From contig NZ_JAQQXR010000006.1 in NCBI RefSeq assembly GCF_028595325.1, forward strand, positions 124,001 through 188,000: a stretch of DNA of 64,000 bases, given 5' to 3'. Shown here one piece after another: positions 1 to 9,608 of the stretch. The notes beneath the pieces are model-generated. The model was not told the origin of the DNA. It saw only the letters and a program-made list of their open reading frames with translations, and made no database searches. The position numbers and the translations under genes are program-made. The number at the start of each line of letters is the position of its first letter. Positions within the stretch are counted from its first letter, which is position 1. The stretch is from Janthinobacterium fluminis (lineage in GTDB: Bacteria > Pseudomonadota > Gammaproteobacteria > Burkholderiales > Burkholderiaceae_D).

Positions 1-228
1 TCCCTGCAGCTCGCCGGCCGACTCGGCCATGACGGCGCCGCCGCCGGCCACCAGCGCCGCGTAGACCGGCGGCAGCGGCGCCGCCGACCACACGGCGATG
101 ATCCCGGGCGCATAGTACGAGGCGCAACTGCGCCTGACGGCGTCGGTGCGCAGCGCCCACAACGCCGGGATGTCGGCCGCGGCCGCCGCCTTCAGCGTGA
201 TCGTCGGCCCCTCCGTCCATCCAGTCAT
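1..228 (-). CDS. GNAT family N-acetyltransferase (N-terminal fragment)
   Basis: The gene runs off the left edge of the window, so only its first 76 codons are visible. The ATG at 228 is preceded by a strong AAAAGGGGAG ribosome site. The visible part has the N-terminal helix and strand pattern of GNAT acetyltransferases: a short beta strand (TITLKAA), then ADIPALWALRTDAVRRS, then a loop leading to GAVMAES. The acetyl-CoA binding motif would lie outside the window. It starts 26 bp after the stop of the hybrid kinase, on the same strand, so it is probably the last visible gene of that operon. GNAT substrates cannot be predicted from this part. Family assignment is moderately sure. Confidence 0.6.
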   Translation of the reverse strand, partial: MTGWTEGPTITLKAAAAADIPALWALRTDAVRRSCASYYAPGIIAVWSAAPLPPVYAALVAGGGAVMAESAGELQG

Positions 229-254
229 GTACTCCCCTTTTCGCAGTATTTCCG

Positions 255-3200
255 TCATCCCGCCGCTACGCTCAGCAGCACCAGCGCCGTCTTGAAATCG
301 AGCCGCTCCATCGCGCCGTCGAGCGCGGCCAGTTCGTCGGCCGCCAGTTGCCGCCGCAGCGCCGGGCGCAGCGCCGCGTAGCCTTCGCAGGCGTCCAGGT
401 CCTGGCCCGCCAGCAAAGCCTTCCATTGCTCGATGCGCGCGCCGTCCAGCGCCGCGTCGGCATCGTCCTCGCCGTCGGCGGGCGGTAGCGCGTTCTGCGC
501 CGCCAGCCAGGCGCGCGCGGCCGCCGCCGTCGCCTCGATTTCCCGCTGCGCCGCGTCGAACAGCGCCGCCTCGCGCCCGCTCGACGCGCCGCGCAGCGCC
601 GTCTCCAGCGCCAGCACCGCCGCCGCGAAGCGCTGCGCACCCAGCGTGCCGACGGAGCCGCGCAGGCCGTGCAACTTGTGCGCCGCCTCGGCCGCGCGGC
701 CATCCTGCCAGGCCGCGCGCGCTGCCGCCGTGTCGAGCGGCGCGCGCACGCTCATGTTGCGGATCAGGTCGCACAGCGTGGCGCGCAGCGCCGGGTTGTC
801 GTTGCTGTACTTGAGCAGCTGGCCGGGGTCGAACACGCCGTCGCGGCCGCGCGCCTGCTGCGCCTCGGCCGCGCCGGGACGCAGCAGGCGCCCGGCCGGC
901 AGGTGGCGCGCGATCGCCGCCAGCATCTGCTCGACGTTGATCGGCTTGGCGATGAAATCATTCATGCCCGAGGCCAGGCACTGCTCGCGCTCGGACAGCA
1001 TGACGCCGGCCGTCATCGCCAGCACCGGCAGCGCCAGCGCCAGTTCGGCGCGGATCGCCCGCGTCGCGGCGAAACCGTCCATCACCGGCATTTGCACGTC
1101 CATCAGCACCAGATCGTAGCGGCGCGGGTCGGTGCGCAGGCGCTCGACCGCCTTGCGGCCGTCGTCGAGCGTGTCGACGCTGGCGCCGGCCTGCTCCAGC
1201 ATGGCCCGCGCCACCACCTGGTTCAGCGGATTGTCCTCGACCACCAGCAGACGCGCGCCGTCGATGCGCTGGCGCGCCGACGCCGCGCGCGGCTCGAACG
1301 GCGCGCCGCGGCCGCCGCCGGCGCGCAGCGCCAGCGTCTCGTGCAGCGCGTCGGCCAGGCCGGACGGCGTGACCGGCTTGAGCAGGATGGCGTCGGCGTC
1401 GGCGACGGCGTCTTCGCGCATCAGTTTGCCGCGGCCGAAGGCGCTGGCCATCACCAGCACCGGCACCGCCGCGTCGGGCTGCAGCAGGCGCAGCGCCTGC
1501 ATCGTTTCCAGGCCGTCCATACCGGGCATCTGCCAGTCGACCAGCACGGCGTCGTAGCGCCCGCCCGCCGCGCGGCAGGCCAGCATCCGCTCGGCCGCCT
1601 GGGCGCCGCCGTCGGCGCCGTCGGCCTGCCAGTGCCAGGCGCGGATGGTCTTGCACAGGTAGTCGCGGCTGGTGGCGTTGTCGTCGACCACCAGCAGGCG
1701 CAGCGGCGCGGCCGGCGGGGGCGCCGCCGGCGCGCCCAGCGCCAGCGGCAGGCAGAGGCAAAACGCGCTGCCCTGGCCGGGCGCGCTGCTCACTTCGATG
1801 CTGCCGTCCATCATGTCGACGAGGCGGCGGCAGATGGCCAGCCCCAGGCCCGTGCCGCCGAAGCGCCGCGTGGTCGAGGCGTCCGCCTGCGAAAAGGCCG
1901 AAAACAGCCGCCCCTGCTGCTCGGCGTCCATGCCGATGCCGCTGTCGCGCACGCAAAAGCGCAGCAGCGCCGTGTCGCCGTCGCGGCGCAGCAGCTCGAC
2001 CAGCAGCGACACCTCGCCCCGCTCGGTGAACTTGATGGCGTTGCCGGCCAGGTTGATCAGCAGTTGCTGCAGCCGCAGCGCGTCGCCGACCAGGCTTAGC
2101 GGCACGTCCGGCTCGACGCCGATGGCCAGCTCCAGATCCTTCTCGCCGGCGTTGACGGCCATGATGGCGGCGACGGCGTCGAGCACCTCGCTGAGCTGGA
2201 ACGGCGCCGGCGCCAACTCCATGCGCCCCGCCTCGATCTTCGAGAAGTCCAGGATGTCGTTGAGGATGCTCAGCAGCGACTGGCCCGACACCCGTATCAT
2301 GTCCAGGTACTTGCGCTGTTCGGCCGACAGCACGCTGCCGCCCAGCAGGTGGGCCATGCCCAGCACGGCGTTCAGCGGCGTGCGTATCTCATGGCTCATA
2401 TTGGCGACGAACTCGCTCTTGGCGCGGCTGGCCGCCTCGGCCTGCTCCTTGGCCGCCAGCAGCGAGGCCTGCAACTGCTTCGGCCCGGTGATGTCCTTGG
2501 CCACGCCGAGAAAGCCGCTGATGACGCCGTCGGCGTCGCTGATCGGCGTCACCACCAGGCCCACCGGCAGCCGCGTGCCGTCCTTGCGCACATAGGTCCA
2601 TTCGCGCGACTCCGCCTGGCCCAGCCGCGGCAGCGCGACGACGGCCGCTATGCCCTGCACCGGGCGGCCCAGTTGCACGCTGAGCTCGGCCGCGCGGGCC
2701 GCCAGTTCCGCGCCCACGTGCAGCAGCGCCGGCGTCTGCTGGCCCACCATCTCATCGGCGCGGTAACCCAGCATGCGCTCGGCGCCGGTGCTGAAGACGC
2801 GGATGATGCCGGACAGGTCGGTGGCGATGATGGAAAACTCGCTGGCCGCGTCAACCAGCGACTCGAACTTGCGCTCGGACTGCTTGAACGCCGCCGTCAT
2901 GTCGCGCGCCAGCGCCACCGCGTACTCGCGGCGCGCCGACAGCGCCCGCACGACGCCGAAAAACAGCAGGCTGATGACGGTGCCCGCCACCAGCACGATC
3001 TGCGACTTTTGCCGGTCGATGCCGTCCTCGAAGGCGGCCAGCGAGGTCACCCGCACGGTCCAGGCGTGGTCGGCCAGCTCGATGACTTTTTGCGCGACGA
3101 AGGGGTTGGGATAGCTGCGCAGCTCGCGCGCCGTGCGCTGCACGCTGGTGTGCATGCGCCCCGCCTCGGTGATGCTGCTGCCGTCGAAAATTTCCAGCGC

Positions 3201-4889
3201 GACGCTGCTGCCGGCCTGGCCGAGGATGCCGCGCATCAGGTCGTCCATGCGGAAGGCGCTGTAGACATAGCCCTGCAGCGCGGCGCGGCGCTCGGCCACG
3301 CGCCCCTGCGGCGCGCCGCGCCGGTACACCGGCAGGTACATCAAAAAGCCGGCCTGCGGCGCCACGCCGCTCTCCTGCACCAGCGTCACCTTGCCCGACA
3401 GCGCGGGGGCGCCCCAGTCGCGCGCGCGCGCCATCGCCGCGCGCCGCGTCGGCTCGGAGAACATGTCGTAGCCGAAGGCGCGCCAGTTGCTGGGCGACTC
3501 GGGTTCGAGCAGGAAGATCGAGGTATACGCCTCGCGCGGGCCGGCTGGCCACAGGTGGAATTGCGGGAAACCCTGGGCCCGCACGCCCCGCTCGAAGGCG
3601 GCCACGCCGTCCGGCGCCAGCGCCTGGGCGTAACCGACGATCTGCAGGCCGGGGAAGTTGCGGTCGACCGCCATCGCCACGACGAAGTCGCGCCACTGCT
3701 CGCGCGTGACGGCGCCGGCGGCGTTGAACAGCGCCTGCGTGCTGCGCAAGCCCTGCTCGTAGCTGGCCATGCGCTCGTTGATGCGCTGCTCGATGTTCAG
3801 GGCCAGCACGTCGAAGCGCTCGCGCGCGCGGCGCTCGGTGCCGACGGCGATCAGGTTCCAGACGAACACGGTCAGGCCGACCCCGACCAGCAGCGTGAGC
3901 CATTGGCCGACGATGCGCCGGCCGTCGCGCGACAACTGGTCCTGGCGGCGCCGCTCGCTCATGTCGGCGCACAGCACCAGGCCGATGAAGCTGCACAGCA
4001 CGCTGAAACTCTGGATCGCCACCAGCGCGTCGTTCAAGGTGCCGGTGGCGAAGGGGCCGAGGCCGCGGCTGGTGCCCCAGACGGCGCCGGTCGCCGCCAG
4101 CAGGCACACCAGGCTGGCGCCGCGCAGGCCGTAGCGGTAGGCGGCCCAGCCGATGCCGGGGATCAGCAGATAGGCCAGCCAGCGCAGCTCGCCGTCGGCG
4201 GCGAAGCGCTGGCCGAACACCAGCGCGACCAGCAACAGCAGCACCTGCAGCGAGGCGCCCACCTCCAGCGCCAGCGTGGCGCTCCAGCCGCGGTGGCGGT
4301 AGTGGCGCCACGACAACAGCACCGGGCCGACGATGACGACGCCGGCGATGTCGCCCAGCCACCAGACGCTCATCACGGCCCACTGCGCGGCCGGCGCGAC
4401 GACGCCGCCGGCGACCAGGGCGAGCGCGCCGATGCCGGCGCTAAGCAGGCACATCAGCACGGCCACCAGGGCGAATTTGTAGATGTTTTGCAGCTGCGTC
4501 AGCTGGCGCGAGGCGCCGGCGAAGCGGCGCAGCAGGAAGGCGCCCAGCAGCGCCTCCAGCGTGTTGCCGCAGGCGATGGCGAGCGACACCAGCACGCCGG
4601 TCCAGCCCGGCGCGACGCCGTTGGCGGCGAAGGCGGCGAGGTTGGCGGCGAAGGCGCCGACGAGGATGCCCGGCCACATGCGGAAACCGCACAGCAGCAG
4701 CACGGCGAAGGCGATGCCGGACGGCGGCCAGACGGGCGTGGCGTTGCTGTCGGCGAAGGCCAGCAGCAGACCGAGCCGCGCCGCGCCGAAATACACCAGC
4801 GCGAACAGCGCCAGGCCGGCCAGCCGGCGCCAGCGCGCCGGCACCGGCACCGGCTGGCCGCCCCGCTGTGTGCCGTCGCGCATCGCCAC
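255..4889 (-). CDS. MASE1-CHASE-PAS hybrid sensor histidine kinase with two receivers and Hpt
   Basis: A membrane-bound hybrid kinase of 1,544 residues. Domains in order: MASE1-type multi-helix membrane region (about 25-310); periplasmic CHASE ligand-binding domain (about 340-610) with a following membrane segment; PAS/PAC (about 670-800); HisKA with phospho-acceptor His833 in MSHEIRTPL; HATPase with N box NLAGNAIKF, DSGIGMD and GGTGLGLAI; receiver 1 (VDWQMPGMDG, Asp1118); receiver 2 (MDVQMPVMDG, Asp1264); C-terminal Hpt with His1404 in AHKLHG. All catalytic residues are present, so a full His-Asp-His relay is possible. The listed start is GTG; an ATG two codons later is equally plausible. 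It begins about 10 bp after the REC-GGDEF gene stop. The inference is that the Hpt passes phosphate to that receiver, linking an external signal to c-di-GMP. The ligand is unknown. Confidence 0.92.
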   Translation of the reverse strand: MAMRDGTQRGGQPVPVPARWRRLAGLALFALVYFGAARLGLLLAFADSNATPVWPPSGIAFAVLLLCGFRMWPGILVGAFAANLAAFAANGVAPGWTGVLVSLAIACGNTLEALLGAFLLRRFAGASRQLTQLQNIYKFALVAVLMCLLSAGIGALALVAGGVVAPAAQWAVMSVWWLGDIAGVVIVGPVLLSWRHYRHRGWSATLALEVGASLQVLLLLVALVFGQRFAADGELRWLAYLLIPGIGWAAYRYGLRGASLVCLLAATGAVWGTSRGLGPFATGTLNDALVAIQSFSVLCSFIGLVLCADMSERRRQDQLSRDGRRIVGQWLTLLVGVGLTVFVWNLIAVGTERRARERFDVLALNIEQRINERMASYEQGLRSTQALFNAAGAVTREQWRDFVVAMAVDRNFPGLQIVGYAQALAPDGVAAFERGVRAQGFPQFHLWPAGPREAYTSIFLLEPESPSNWRAFGYDMFSEPTRRAAMARARDWGAPALSGKVTLVQESGVAPQAGFLMYLPVYRRGAPQGRVAERRAALQGYVYSAFRMDDLMRGILGQAGSSVALEIFDGSSITEAGRMHTSVQRTARELRSYPNPFVAQKVIELADHAWTVRVTSLAAFEDGIDRQKSQIVLVAGTVISLLFFGVVRALSARREYAVALARDMTAAFKQSERKFESLVDAASEFSIIATDLSGIIRVFSTGAERMLGYRADEMVGQQTPALLHVGAELAARAAELSVQLGRPVQGIAAVVALPRLGQAESREWTYVRKDGTRLPVGLVVTPISDADGVISGFLGVAKDITGPKQLQASLLAAKEQAEAASRAKSEFVANMSHEIRTPLNAVLGMAHLLGGSVLSAEQRKYLDMIRVSGQSLLSILNDILDFSKIEAGRMELAPAPFQLSEVLDAVAAIMAVNAGEKDLELAIGVEPDVPLSLVGDALRLQQLLINLAGNAIKFTERGEVSLLVELLRRDGDTALLRFCVRDSGIGMDAEQQGRLFSAFSQADASTTRRFGGTGLGLAICRRLVDMMDGSIEVSSAPGQGSAFCLCLPLALGAPAAPPPAAPLRLLVVDDNATSRDYLCKTIRAWHWQADGADGGAQAAERMLACRAAGGRYDAVLVDWQMPGMDGLETMQALRLLQPDAAVPVLVMASAFGRGKLMREDAVADADAILLKPVTPSGLADALHETLALRAGGGRGAPFEPRAASARQRIDGARLLVVEDNPLNQVVARAMLEQAGASVDTLDDGRKAVERLRTDPRRYDLVLMDVQMPVMDGFAATRAIRAELALALPVLAMTAGVMLSEREQCLASGMNDFIAKPINVEQMLAAIARHLPAGRLLRPGAAEAQQARGRDGVFDPGQLLKYSNDNPALRATLCDLIRNMSVRAPLDTAAARAAWQDGRAAEAAHKLHGLRGSVGTLGAQRFAAAVLALETALRGASSGREAALFDAAQREIEATAAAARAWLAAQNALPPADGEDDADAALDGARIEQWKALLAGQDLDACEGYAALRPALRRQLAADELAALDGAMERLDFKTALVLLSVAAG

Positions 4890-4899
4890 GCCGGACGCG

Positions 4900-5823
4900 C
4901 TACAGCGGCGTGGCCGTGACGGCGCGGTTGCGCCCGGCCGACTTGGCCTGGTACAGCGCGCGGTCGGCGTCGGCGACCAGGTTCAGCGCCGAATTGGCCT
5001 CGCCCGGCACCATCGACGTCAGGCCGACGCTGACGGTGATGTGGGCGGCCACCGGCGAGCGCGCGTGCGCCAGCGCGTCGACGGCGATCTGCTCGCACAA
5101 CCAGGCGCCGTACTTGGCCGCGTCGGCCGCGTCCGTGTAGGGCAGCAGCACGACGAATTCCTCGCCGCCGTAGCGCGCCACCACCTCGGACGGGCGCTGC
5201 GTGGCGCCCTCGATCAGCTCGGCCACCCGCTTCAGGCAGGCGTCGCCGCTCTGGTGGCCGTAGTGGTCGTTATAGGCCTTGAAGCAGTCGATGTCGATGA
5301 ACGCCAGGCTCAGCGGCAAACCCTGGCGTTTGTGGCGCAGGAACTCGCGCGCCAGCTGCTCGTCGAAATAGCGCCGGTTGAACAAGCCCGTCAAGCCGTC
5401 CTTGTTGGCCAGCTGCATCAGGGCCGCCGTCGCCCGCTGCAACTTCAGGTGGGTGCGCACGCGCGCCCGCACGACGGGCGCGTTGAGCGGCTTGGAGAGG
5501 AAGTCGACGGCGCCCGCCTCCAACGCCGCGACCTCGCTGTCCATCGTCGACTGGGCCGTGACGAACATGATGGCGCAATCCCGCATGTCGCTGTCGGCCT
5601 TGATGCGCCGACACACCTCGTAGCCGTCCATCGCCTGCATTTCCACGTCGAGCAGGATCAGTTGCGGGCGGCGCTGCTGCGCCAGCTCGATGCCGGCCGC
5701 GCCGCTGGTGGCGAAGAGGATCTGCCCCATGTCCTTCAATATGCCGCTCAACAAGCGAATCGCGTCGACGCTGTCGTCGATGATCAGGATCGTGCTTTGT
5801 GCTTCAGGCGGCTTTGTTGGCAT
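4900..5823 (-). CDS. REC-GGDEF response regulator, diguanylate cyclase
   Basis: About 307 residues: an N-terminal receiver (ILIIDDS acidic pocket, phospho-acceptor Asp in LLDVEMQAMDGYE, Lys in SKPL) joined to a C-terminal GGDEF domain with an intact RYGGEEF active site. It should make cyclic di-GMP when phosphorylated. The allosteric inhibition site that normally reads RxxD upstream of the active site reads RPSE, so product inhibition may be weak. An ATG at 5847 is in frame, but the ATG at 5823 has a well-placed CGGAG eight bases upstream and starts right at the receiver, so I chose the shorter form. It is upstream of and close to the hybrid kinase, which ends in Hpt and could phosphorylate it. 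Confidence 0.9.
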   Translation of the reverse strand: MPTKPPEAQSTILIIDDSVDAIRLLSGILKDMGQILFATSGAAGIELAQQRRPQLILLDVEMQAMDGYEVCRRIKADSDMRDCAIMFVTAQSTMDSEVAALEAGAVDFLSKPLNAPVVRARVRTHLKLQRATAALMQLANKDGLTGLFNRRYFDEQLAREFLRHKRQGLPLSLAFIDIDCFKAYNDHYGHQSGDACLKRVAELIEGATQRPSEVVARYGGEEFVVLLPYTDAADAAKYGAWLCEQIAVDALAHARSPVAAHITVSVGLTSMVPGEANSALNLVADADRALYQAKSAGRNRAVTATPL

Positions 5824-5960
5824 TGCTACAGCTCCGTGCGACAGCATTCATGAATTGTGACCGGCGTATGCGCCAGACTATATCTTATATCGATAGCAAT
5901 ATAAACCTTTGATTTACCACGCGGCAAGGGGAAATAGCGGCGCCGGCCGCGCCGCGCCGT

Positions 5961-7601
5961 TTATCCGCCGGCGCCCGGCAGGCGCGGCGGCGCCAGGCTG
6001 GTCCGGGCGGGCGCCCGGCGCGCCGGCGCCTGCCCGTGCGCCTTGTCGAGCTTGAACACGCTGACCACCTGCGCCAGGTTGCCGGCCTGGTCCTGCAAGG
6101 AGGCCGCGGCGGCCGCCGCCTGCTCGACCAGCGCCGCGTTCTGCTGCGTCACGCCATCCATCTCCGTGATGGCCTGGTTGATCTGCTCGATGCCCACCTC
6201 CTGCTCGCGGCTGGCCGAGGCGATCTCGCCCATGATGTCGGTGACCCGCCGCACGCTGGCGACGATCTCGTCCATCGTCGTGCCGGCCTGCCCCACCAGC
6301 TTGCTGCCGACGTCGACCTTCTCGACCGAATCGCCGATCAGGGTCTTGATTTCCCTGGCGGCGGCGGCCGAGCGCTGCGCCAGATTGCGCACCTCGCTGG
6401 CGACGACGGCGAAACCGCGGCCCTGCTCGCCGGCCCGGGCCGCCTCGACGGCCGCGTTCAGCGCCAAAATATTGGTCTGGAAGGCGATGCCGTCGATGAC
6501 GCCGATGATGTCGACGATCTTGCGCGAGGAATCGTTGATCGAGCCCATCGTTTCGACCACCTGGGCCACCACGGCGCCGCCCCTGCCGGCCACGTCCGAG
6601 GCGGACGCCGCCAACTGGTTCGCCTGGCGGGCGTTGTCGCTGTTCTGCTTGACGGTCGAGGTCAGCTCCTCCATCGACGAGGCGGTCTCCTCCAGCGAGC
6701 TGGCCTGCTGCTCGGTGCGCGAGGACAGGTCCAGGTTGCCGCTGGCGATTTCGCTCGACGCCGTGGCGATCGTGTCGGTGCCGCTGCGCACCTGGCCGAC
6801 GATGTCGAGCAGCCTGTCGTTCATCTCCTTGAGCGCCTGCAGCAACTGCCCCGTTTCATCGCGCGCCGTGGCGTCGATGCGGCTGGTCAAGTCGCCGGCG
6901 GCCACCGTTTGCGCCACCTGCACCGCCGCCAGCATCGGCACGGTGATCGAGCGCGTGACCAGCCAGGCGATGAACACGCCCGCGCCGACGGCCAGCGCCG
7001 ACAGCACGATCATCAGCGTGCGCGCGTCCGTGTACACCTTGGCCGCCTCGGTCCCGGCCTCCTGGTTCATCTGGTCCTCCAGCTCGTCGAGCTCCGTCAA
7101 CAGGGCCAGCCATGCCGCCTGCGCCGGCCGGACCTCCTGGATCAAGACCCGGGTCGCCTCCTCGGCCTTGTTGGCCAGGCCCAGCTCGGCCGCCTTGGCC
7201 ATCACCGGCAGGCTGGCCGCCTCCGCCGCCTTGATTTTCGGCAGCATGGCGCGCTCGCGCTCGCTGGTGCTGGGCAGCGTGGCAAACATCTGGCTCAGCT
7301 TGGCCTCGGCCTCCGCGTACTTCCGCTCGTTGCGCTTGATGCGCTCGGCCTCAGGCTGCATATCCTTGAGCTCGGTGAGCAGGGCCAGGTTGCGCAGCGC
7401 GATCGAGCGGTCGGCCACCGTGGCGAGCATGATGCCGGCCAGCTTGCCCTCGGGGTTATTGACATTGGTGATCTCGTCGAGCCGCTCGGCCACCTGCGCC
7501 ATGCGGCTGATTCCCAACACCGTCACGGCCAGCAGCAGGGCCAGCACGACGCCAAAGCCCATACTCAGGCGCGCGCCTATCTTCATATTCGACATAGCCA
7601 T
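5961..7601 (-). CDS. Methyl-accepting chemotaxis protein
   Basis: A classical transmembrane chemoreceptor of 546 residues. The first membrane helix is near residues 10-32, followed by a periplasmic four-helix-bundle type sensor to about 190, a second membrane helix ([17 protein letters not shown]), HAMP, and a long cytoplasmic signalling coiled coil. The conserved hairpin tip is present ([20 protein letters not shown]). The C-terminus is proline/alanine-rich and ends PPRLPGAGG; the NWETF-like pentapeptide that tethers CheR and CheB is absent, so adaptation would depend on other receptors. The ATG at 7601 has GGGAG six to seven bases upstream; two in-frame ATGs follow closely. Ligand not predictable. 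It is separated from the diguanylate cyclase by about 140 bp and probably has its own promoter. Confidence 0.93.
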   Translation of the reverse strand: MAMSNMKIGARLSMGFGVVLALLLAVTVLGISRMAQVAERLDEITNVNNPEGKLAGIMLATVADRSIALRNLALLTELKDMQPEAERIKRNERKYAEAEAKLSQMFATLPSTSERERAMLPKIKAAEAASLPVMAKAAELGLANKAEEATRVLIQEVRPAQAAWLALLTELDELEDQMNQEAGTEAAKVYTDARTLMIVLSALAVGAGVFIAWLVTRSITVPMLAAVQVAQTVAAGDLTSRIDATARDETGQLLQALKEMNDRLLDIVGQVRSGTDTIATASSEIASGNLDLSSRTEQQASSLEETASSMEELTSTVKQNSDNARQANQLAASASDVAGRGGAVVAQVVETMGSINDSSRKIVDIIGVIDGIAFQTNILALNAAVEAARAGEQGRGFAVVASEVRNLAQRSAAAAREIKTLIGDSVEKVDVGSKLVGQAGTTMDEIVASVRRVTDIMGEIASASREQEVGIEQINQAITEMDGVTQQNAALVEQAAAAAASLQDQAGNLAQVVSVFKLDKAHGQAPARRAPARTSLAPPRLPGAGG

Positions 7602-7846
7602 TTCTTACTCCCAGGTTGAACGGAGCTTGCGTAATATGCCGCCGGAGACTGGGGCGGGCCGAAACTGTGCGCCGGGCGCGCGGCCGCGGCCAGCGCCGGG
7701 CTGGCAGGCGGGAAGACGGAGAGGGCTGGGACAGTGATGCAGCGGACACCACCGATCCTTTCGTGAAGGATTGCTGAGCCGGCGGAATGGGCGGCCGGAA
7801 CCGGAGGAATAATAATATACGGAAATTCCGCGACTTCCGAAACTTT

Positions 7847-8740
7847 TTAAACGGGCGCGGCCGCCCGCAGAGGCCGCTTCAGCGTCTGCGCCAGCACCAC
7901 GCCGAGCAGCGTGACGAGGCCGCCGACGACGTCGTAAGCGTGCAGGGTTTCGCCGAGAAACAACAAGGCGATCGCGACCGTAAACACCGGCAACAGATTC
8001 ATCATCGTCGTCGCGCGGCTGGGGCCGAGCTTGCCGACGCCGTGCATCCACAGGAAGGGCGCCAGCACGGACGCCGGAATGCCGGCGAACAGCACCAGCG
8101 GCAGGCCGGCGGCGCTGACCGGCGGCGCCGAGCGGCTCAGGTAATAGACCAGCAGCACCGGCACCGCGCACCAGATCTGCACCAGCAGCGAATGCCAGTT
8201 ATTCAAGGGGATCTTCCAGCGCTTGAGCAGCACGCCGTAGCCGGCGTAGGACAGGCAGGCCAGCAGCATCAGCGCGTCGCCGGCGGCGGCGCCGTGGCGC
8301 AACAGCGCGGCCGGGTCGCCGTGGCTGAGCAGATAGGCCAGGCCGAACAGCGACAGCAGGCCGCCGCCGACGCCGCCGACGGTGGCCGCCTCGCCCAGCA
8401 GCAGCACGCTCAGGCCGACGGCCAGCAGCGGCATCAGCGAGGCCAGGATGCCCATGTTCGTCGCGCTCGTCGTTTGCGCGGCGACGTAGGCCAGGCACTG
8501 GTACATGACCATGCCCAGCATGCCCAGCACGAACAGCTTGGGCAGCCAGGGCCGCACCGCGGCGCGCTGGCGCCACACGGGCCGGCCGAAGGCCAGCGCC
8601 AGCAGGACGCCGGCCAGCAGCCAGCGGTAGAAGGAAATGGCGGCCGGGTCGACGACGCCGACGGCCAGCTTGCTGACGACCGTGTTGGCGGCCCAGATCA
8701 GCACCGCGCACAAGGGGAACAGATAGTGTTTGAGGTTCAT
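7847..8740 (-). CDS. EamA/DMT-family inner-membrane transporter
   Basis: About 297 residues with roughly ten hydrophobic helices arranged as two EamA repeats, typical of drug/metabolite exporters of the DMT superfamily (PF00892). I start at the ATG at 8740 (MNLKHYLFPLCAVLIWAAN), which places the first membrane helix at the N-terminus. A longer frame to 8824 would add a non-membrane leader reaching into the neighbouring promoter. It is divergent from the AraC-family gene at 8814, with an 8-bp perfect inverted repeat in between, so it is the likely target of that regulator. Substrate unknown; amino acids or small metabolites are typical of the family. Confidence 0.85.
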   Translation of the reverse strand: MNLKHYLFPLCAVLIWAANTVVSKLAVGVVDPAAISFYRWLLAGVLLALAFGRPVWRQRAAVRPWLPKLFVLGMLGMVMYQCLAYVAAQTTSATNMGILASLMPLLAVGLSVLLLGEAATVGGVGGGLLSLFGLAYLLSHGDPAALLRHGAAAGDALMLLACLSYAGYGVLLKRWKIPLNNWHSLLVQIWCAVPVLLVYYLSRSAPPVSAAGLPLVLFAGIPASVLAPFLWMHGVGKLGPSRATTMMNLLPVFTVAIALLFLGETLHAYDVVGGLVTLLGVVLAQTLKRPLRAAAPV

Positions 8741-8757
8741 CGAGCGATTCTCGCACA

Positions 8758-8789
8758 GTCCGTTTAAATGGATATAATCCGAAACGGAC
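8758..8789. promoter_or_regulatory. Inverted repeat and -10 element between eamA and araC genes
   Basis: GTCCGTTT (8758-8765) and AAACGGAC (8782-8789) are perfect complements separated by 16 bp. The spacer contains a consensus TATAAT (8773-8778) that can serve the AraC gene, with transcription starting near 8785. The arms lie between the two divergent start codons, so a dimer bound here could control both genes. The operator function is inferred. Confidence 0.55.
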
Positions 8790-8813
8790 AAACCATGCGC
8801 GCAACAGGACAAT

Positions 8814-9608
8814 ATGGCCAGCAACCCGCACCACCCGCCCGTCGCCGACGCCCTCCCCTACGAGATCTACTTCCGCATCGAAACCTACGCGCGGGCGCGC
8901 CACTTCGGCAGCGAAAGCCACCCCTGGGGCCAGCTCAACTATTGCGCCAGCGGCGTGATGGAACTCAAGGTCGCCGGCCAGCGCTACCTGTCGCCGCCGC
9001 AGTACGCCGTGTGGATACCGCCGGGCACACCGCACGAGGCCACCATCCGCCAGAACGTCGCCTACCACTCGGCCTACATCGACGCGGCCCTGTGCGCCAC
9101 GCTGCCGGCGCGCCACTGCGCCCTGGAGCTGAGCCCGCTGCTGAAGGCCATCCTCGCCGATTTCGCCGGCCGCCGCGTGACGACGCCGGCCAGCCCGGCC
9201 GACCGGCGCCTGGCGCAGGTGCTGCTGGACCAGTTGCGGCTGGCCCCACCCAGCAGCAACTATTTGCCCGGCAGCGAAGACCCGGTGCTGGCGCCGCTGC
9301 TGGAGGCGCTGCGGCGCCAGCCCGGCTGCCCGCGCACGCTGGCCGACTGGGCCGCGCAACTGCACCTGACCGAGCGCACGCTGGCGCGGCGCTGCCAGCG
9401 CGAACTGGGCATGAGTTTCGGCGCGTGGCGGCAGCGCCAGCGCTACCTGGCCGCGCTGCCGCTACTGGAACAGGGGCAGACGGTGCAGGCGGTCGCCCTG
9501 AGCCTGGGCTACAGCACGGCGTCGGCCTTCATCGCCATGTTCCGCCGCCACGGCGGCGCCACGCCGGACCGGCTGCGGCGCGGCCCGCAAGCGCCGTCAG
9601 CGCACTGA
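8814..9608 (+). CDS. AraC-family transcriptional regulator
   Basis: 264 residues. The N-terminal half is a cupin-like effector domain (HPWGQLNYCASGVMEL, then WIPPGTPHEA). The C-terminal about 95 residues hold the double helix-turn-helix of the AraC/XylS family, with the second HTH signature ending in ALSLGYSTASAFIAMFRRH followed by G-x-TPD. The start at 8814 has AGGA five bases upstream. It is divergent from the EamA transporter, and this AraC-next-to-EamA arrangement is common in proteobacteria, where the regulator controls the exporter. Its 3' end overlaps the convergent stop of the DUF5602-like gene by 12 bp. Confidence 0.9.
   Translation: MASNPHHPPVADALPYEIYFRIETYARARHFGSESHPWGQLNYCASGVMELKVAGQRYLSPPQYAVWIPPGTPHEATIRQNVAYHSAYIDAALCATLPARHCALELSPLLKAILADFAGRRVTTPASPADRRLAQVLLDQLRLAPPSSNYLPGSEDPVLAPLLEALRRQPGCPRTLADWAAQLHLTERTLARRCQRELGMSFGAWRQRQRYLAALPLLEQGQTVQAVALSLGYSTASAFIAMFRRHGGATPDRLRRGPQAPSAH

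Noticed and set aside
2349..4919. 856-codon plus-strand ORF opposite the hybrid kinase
   Set aside because: The translation is rich in His, Arg, Gln and Ala without domains, which is the usual artefact of the antisense frame in GC-rich DNA. The kinase on the other strand has all expected motifs.
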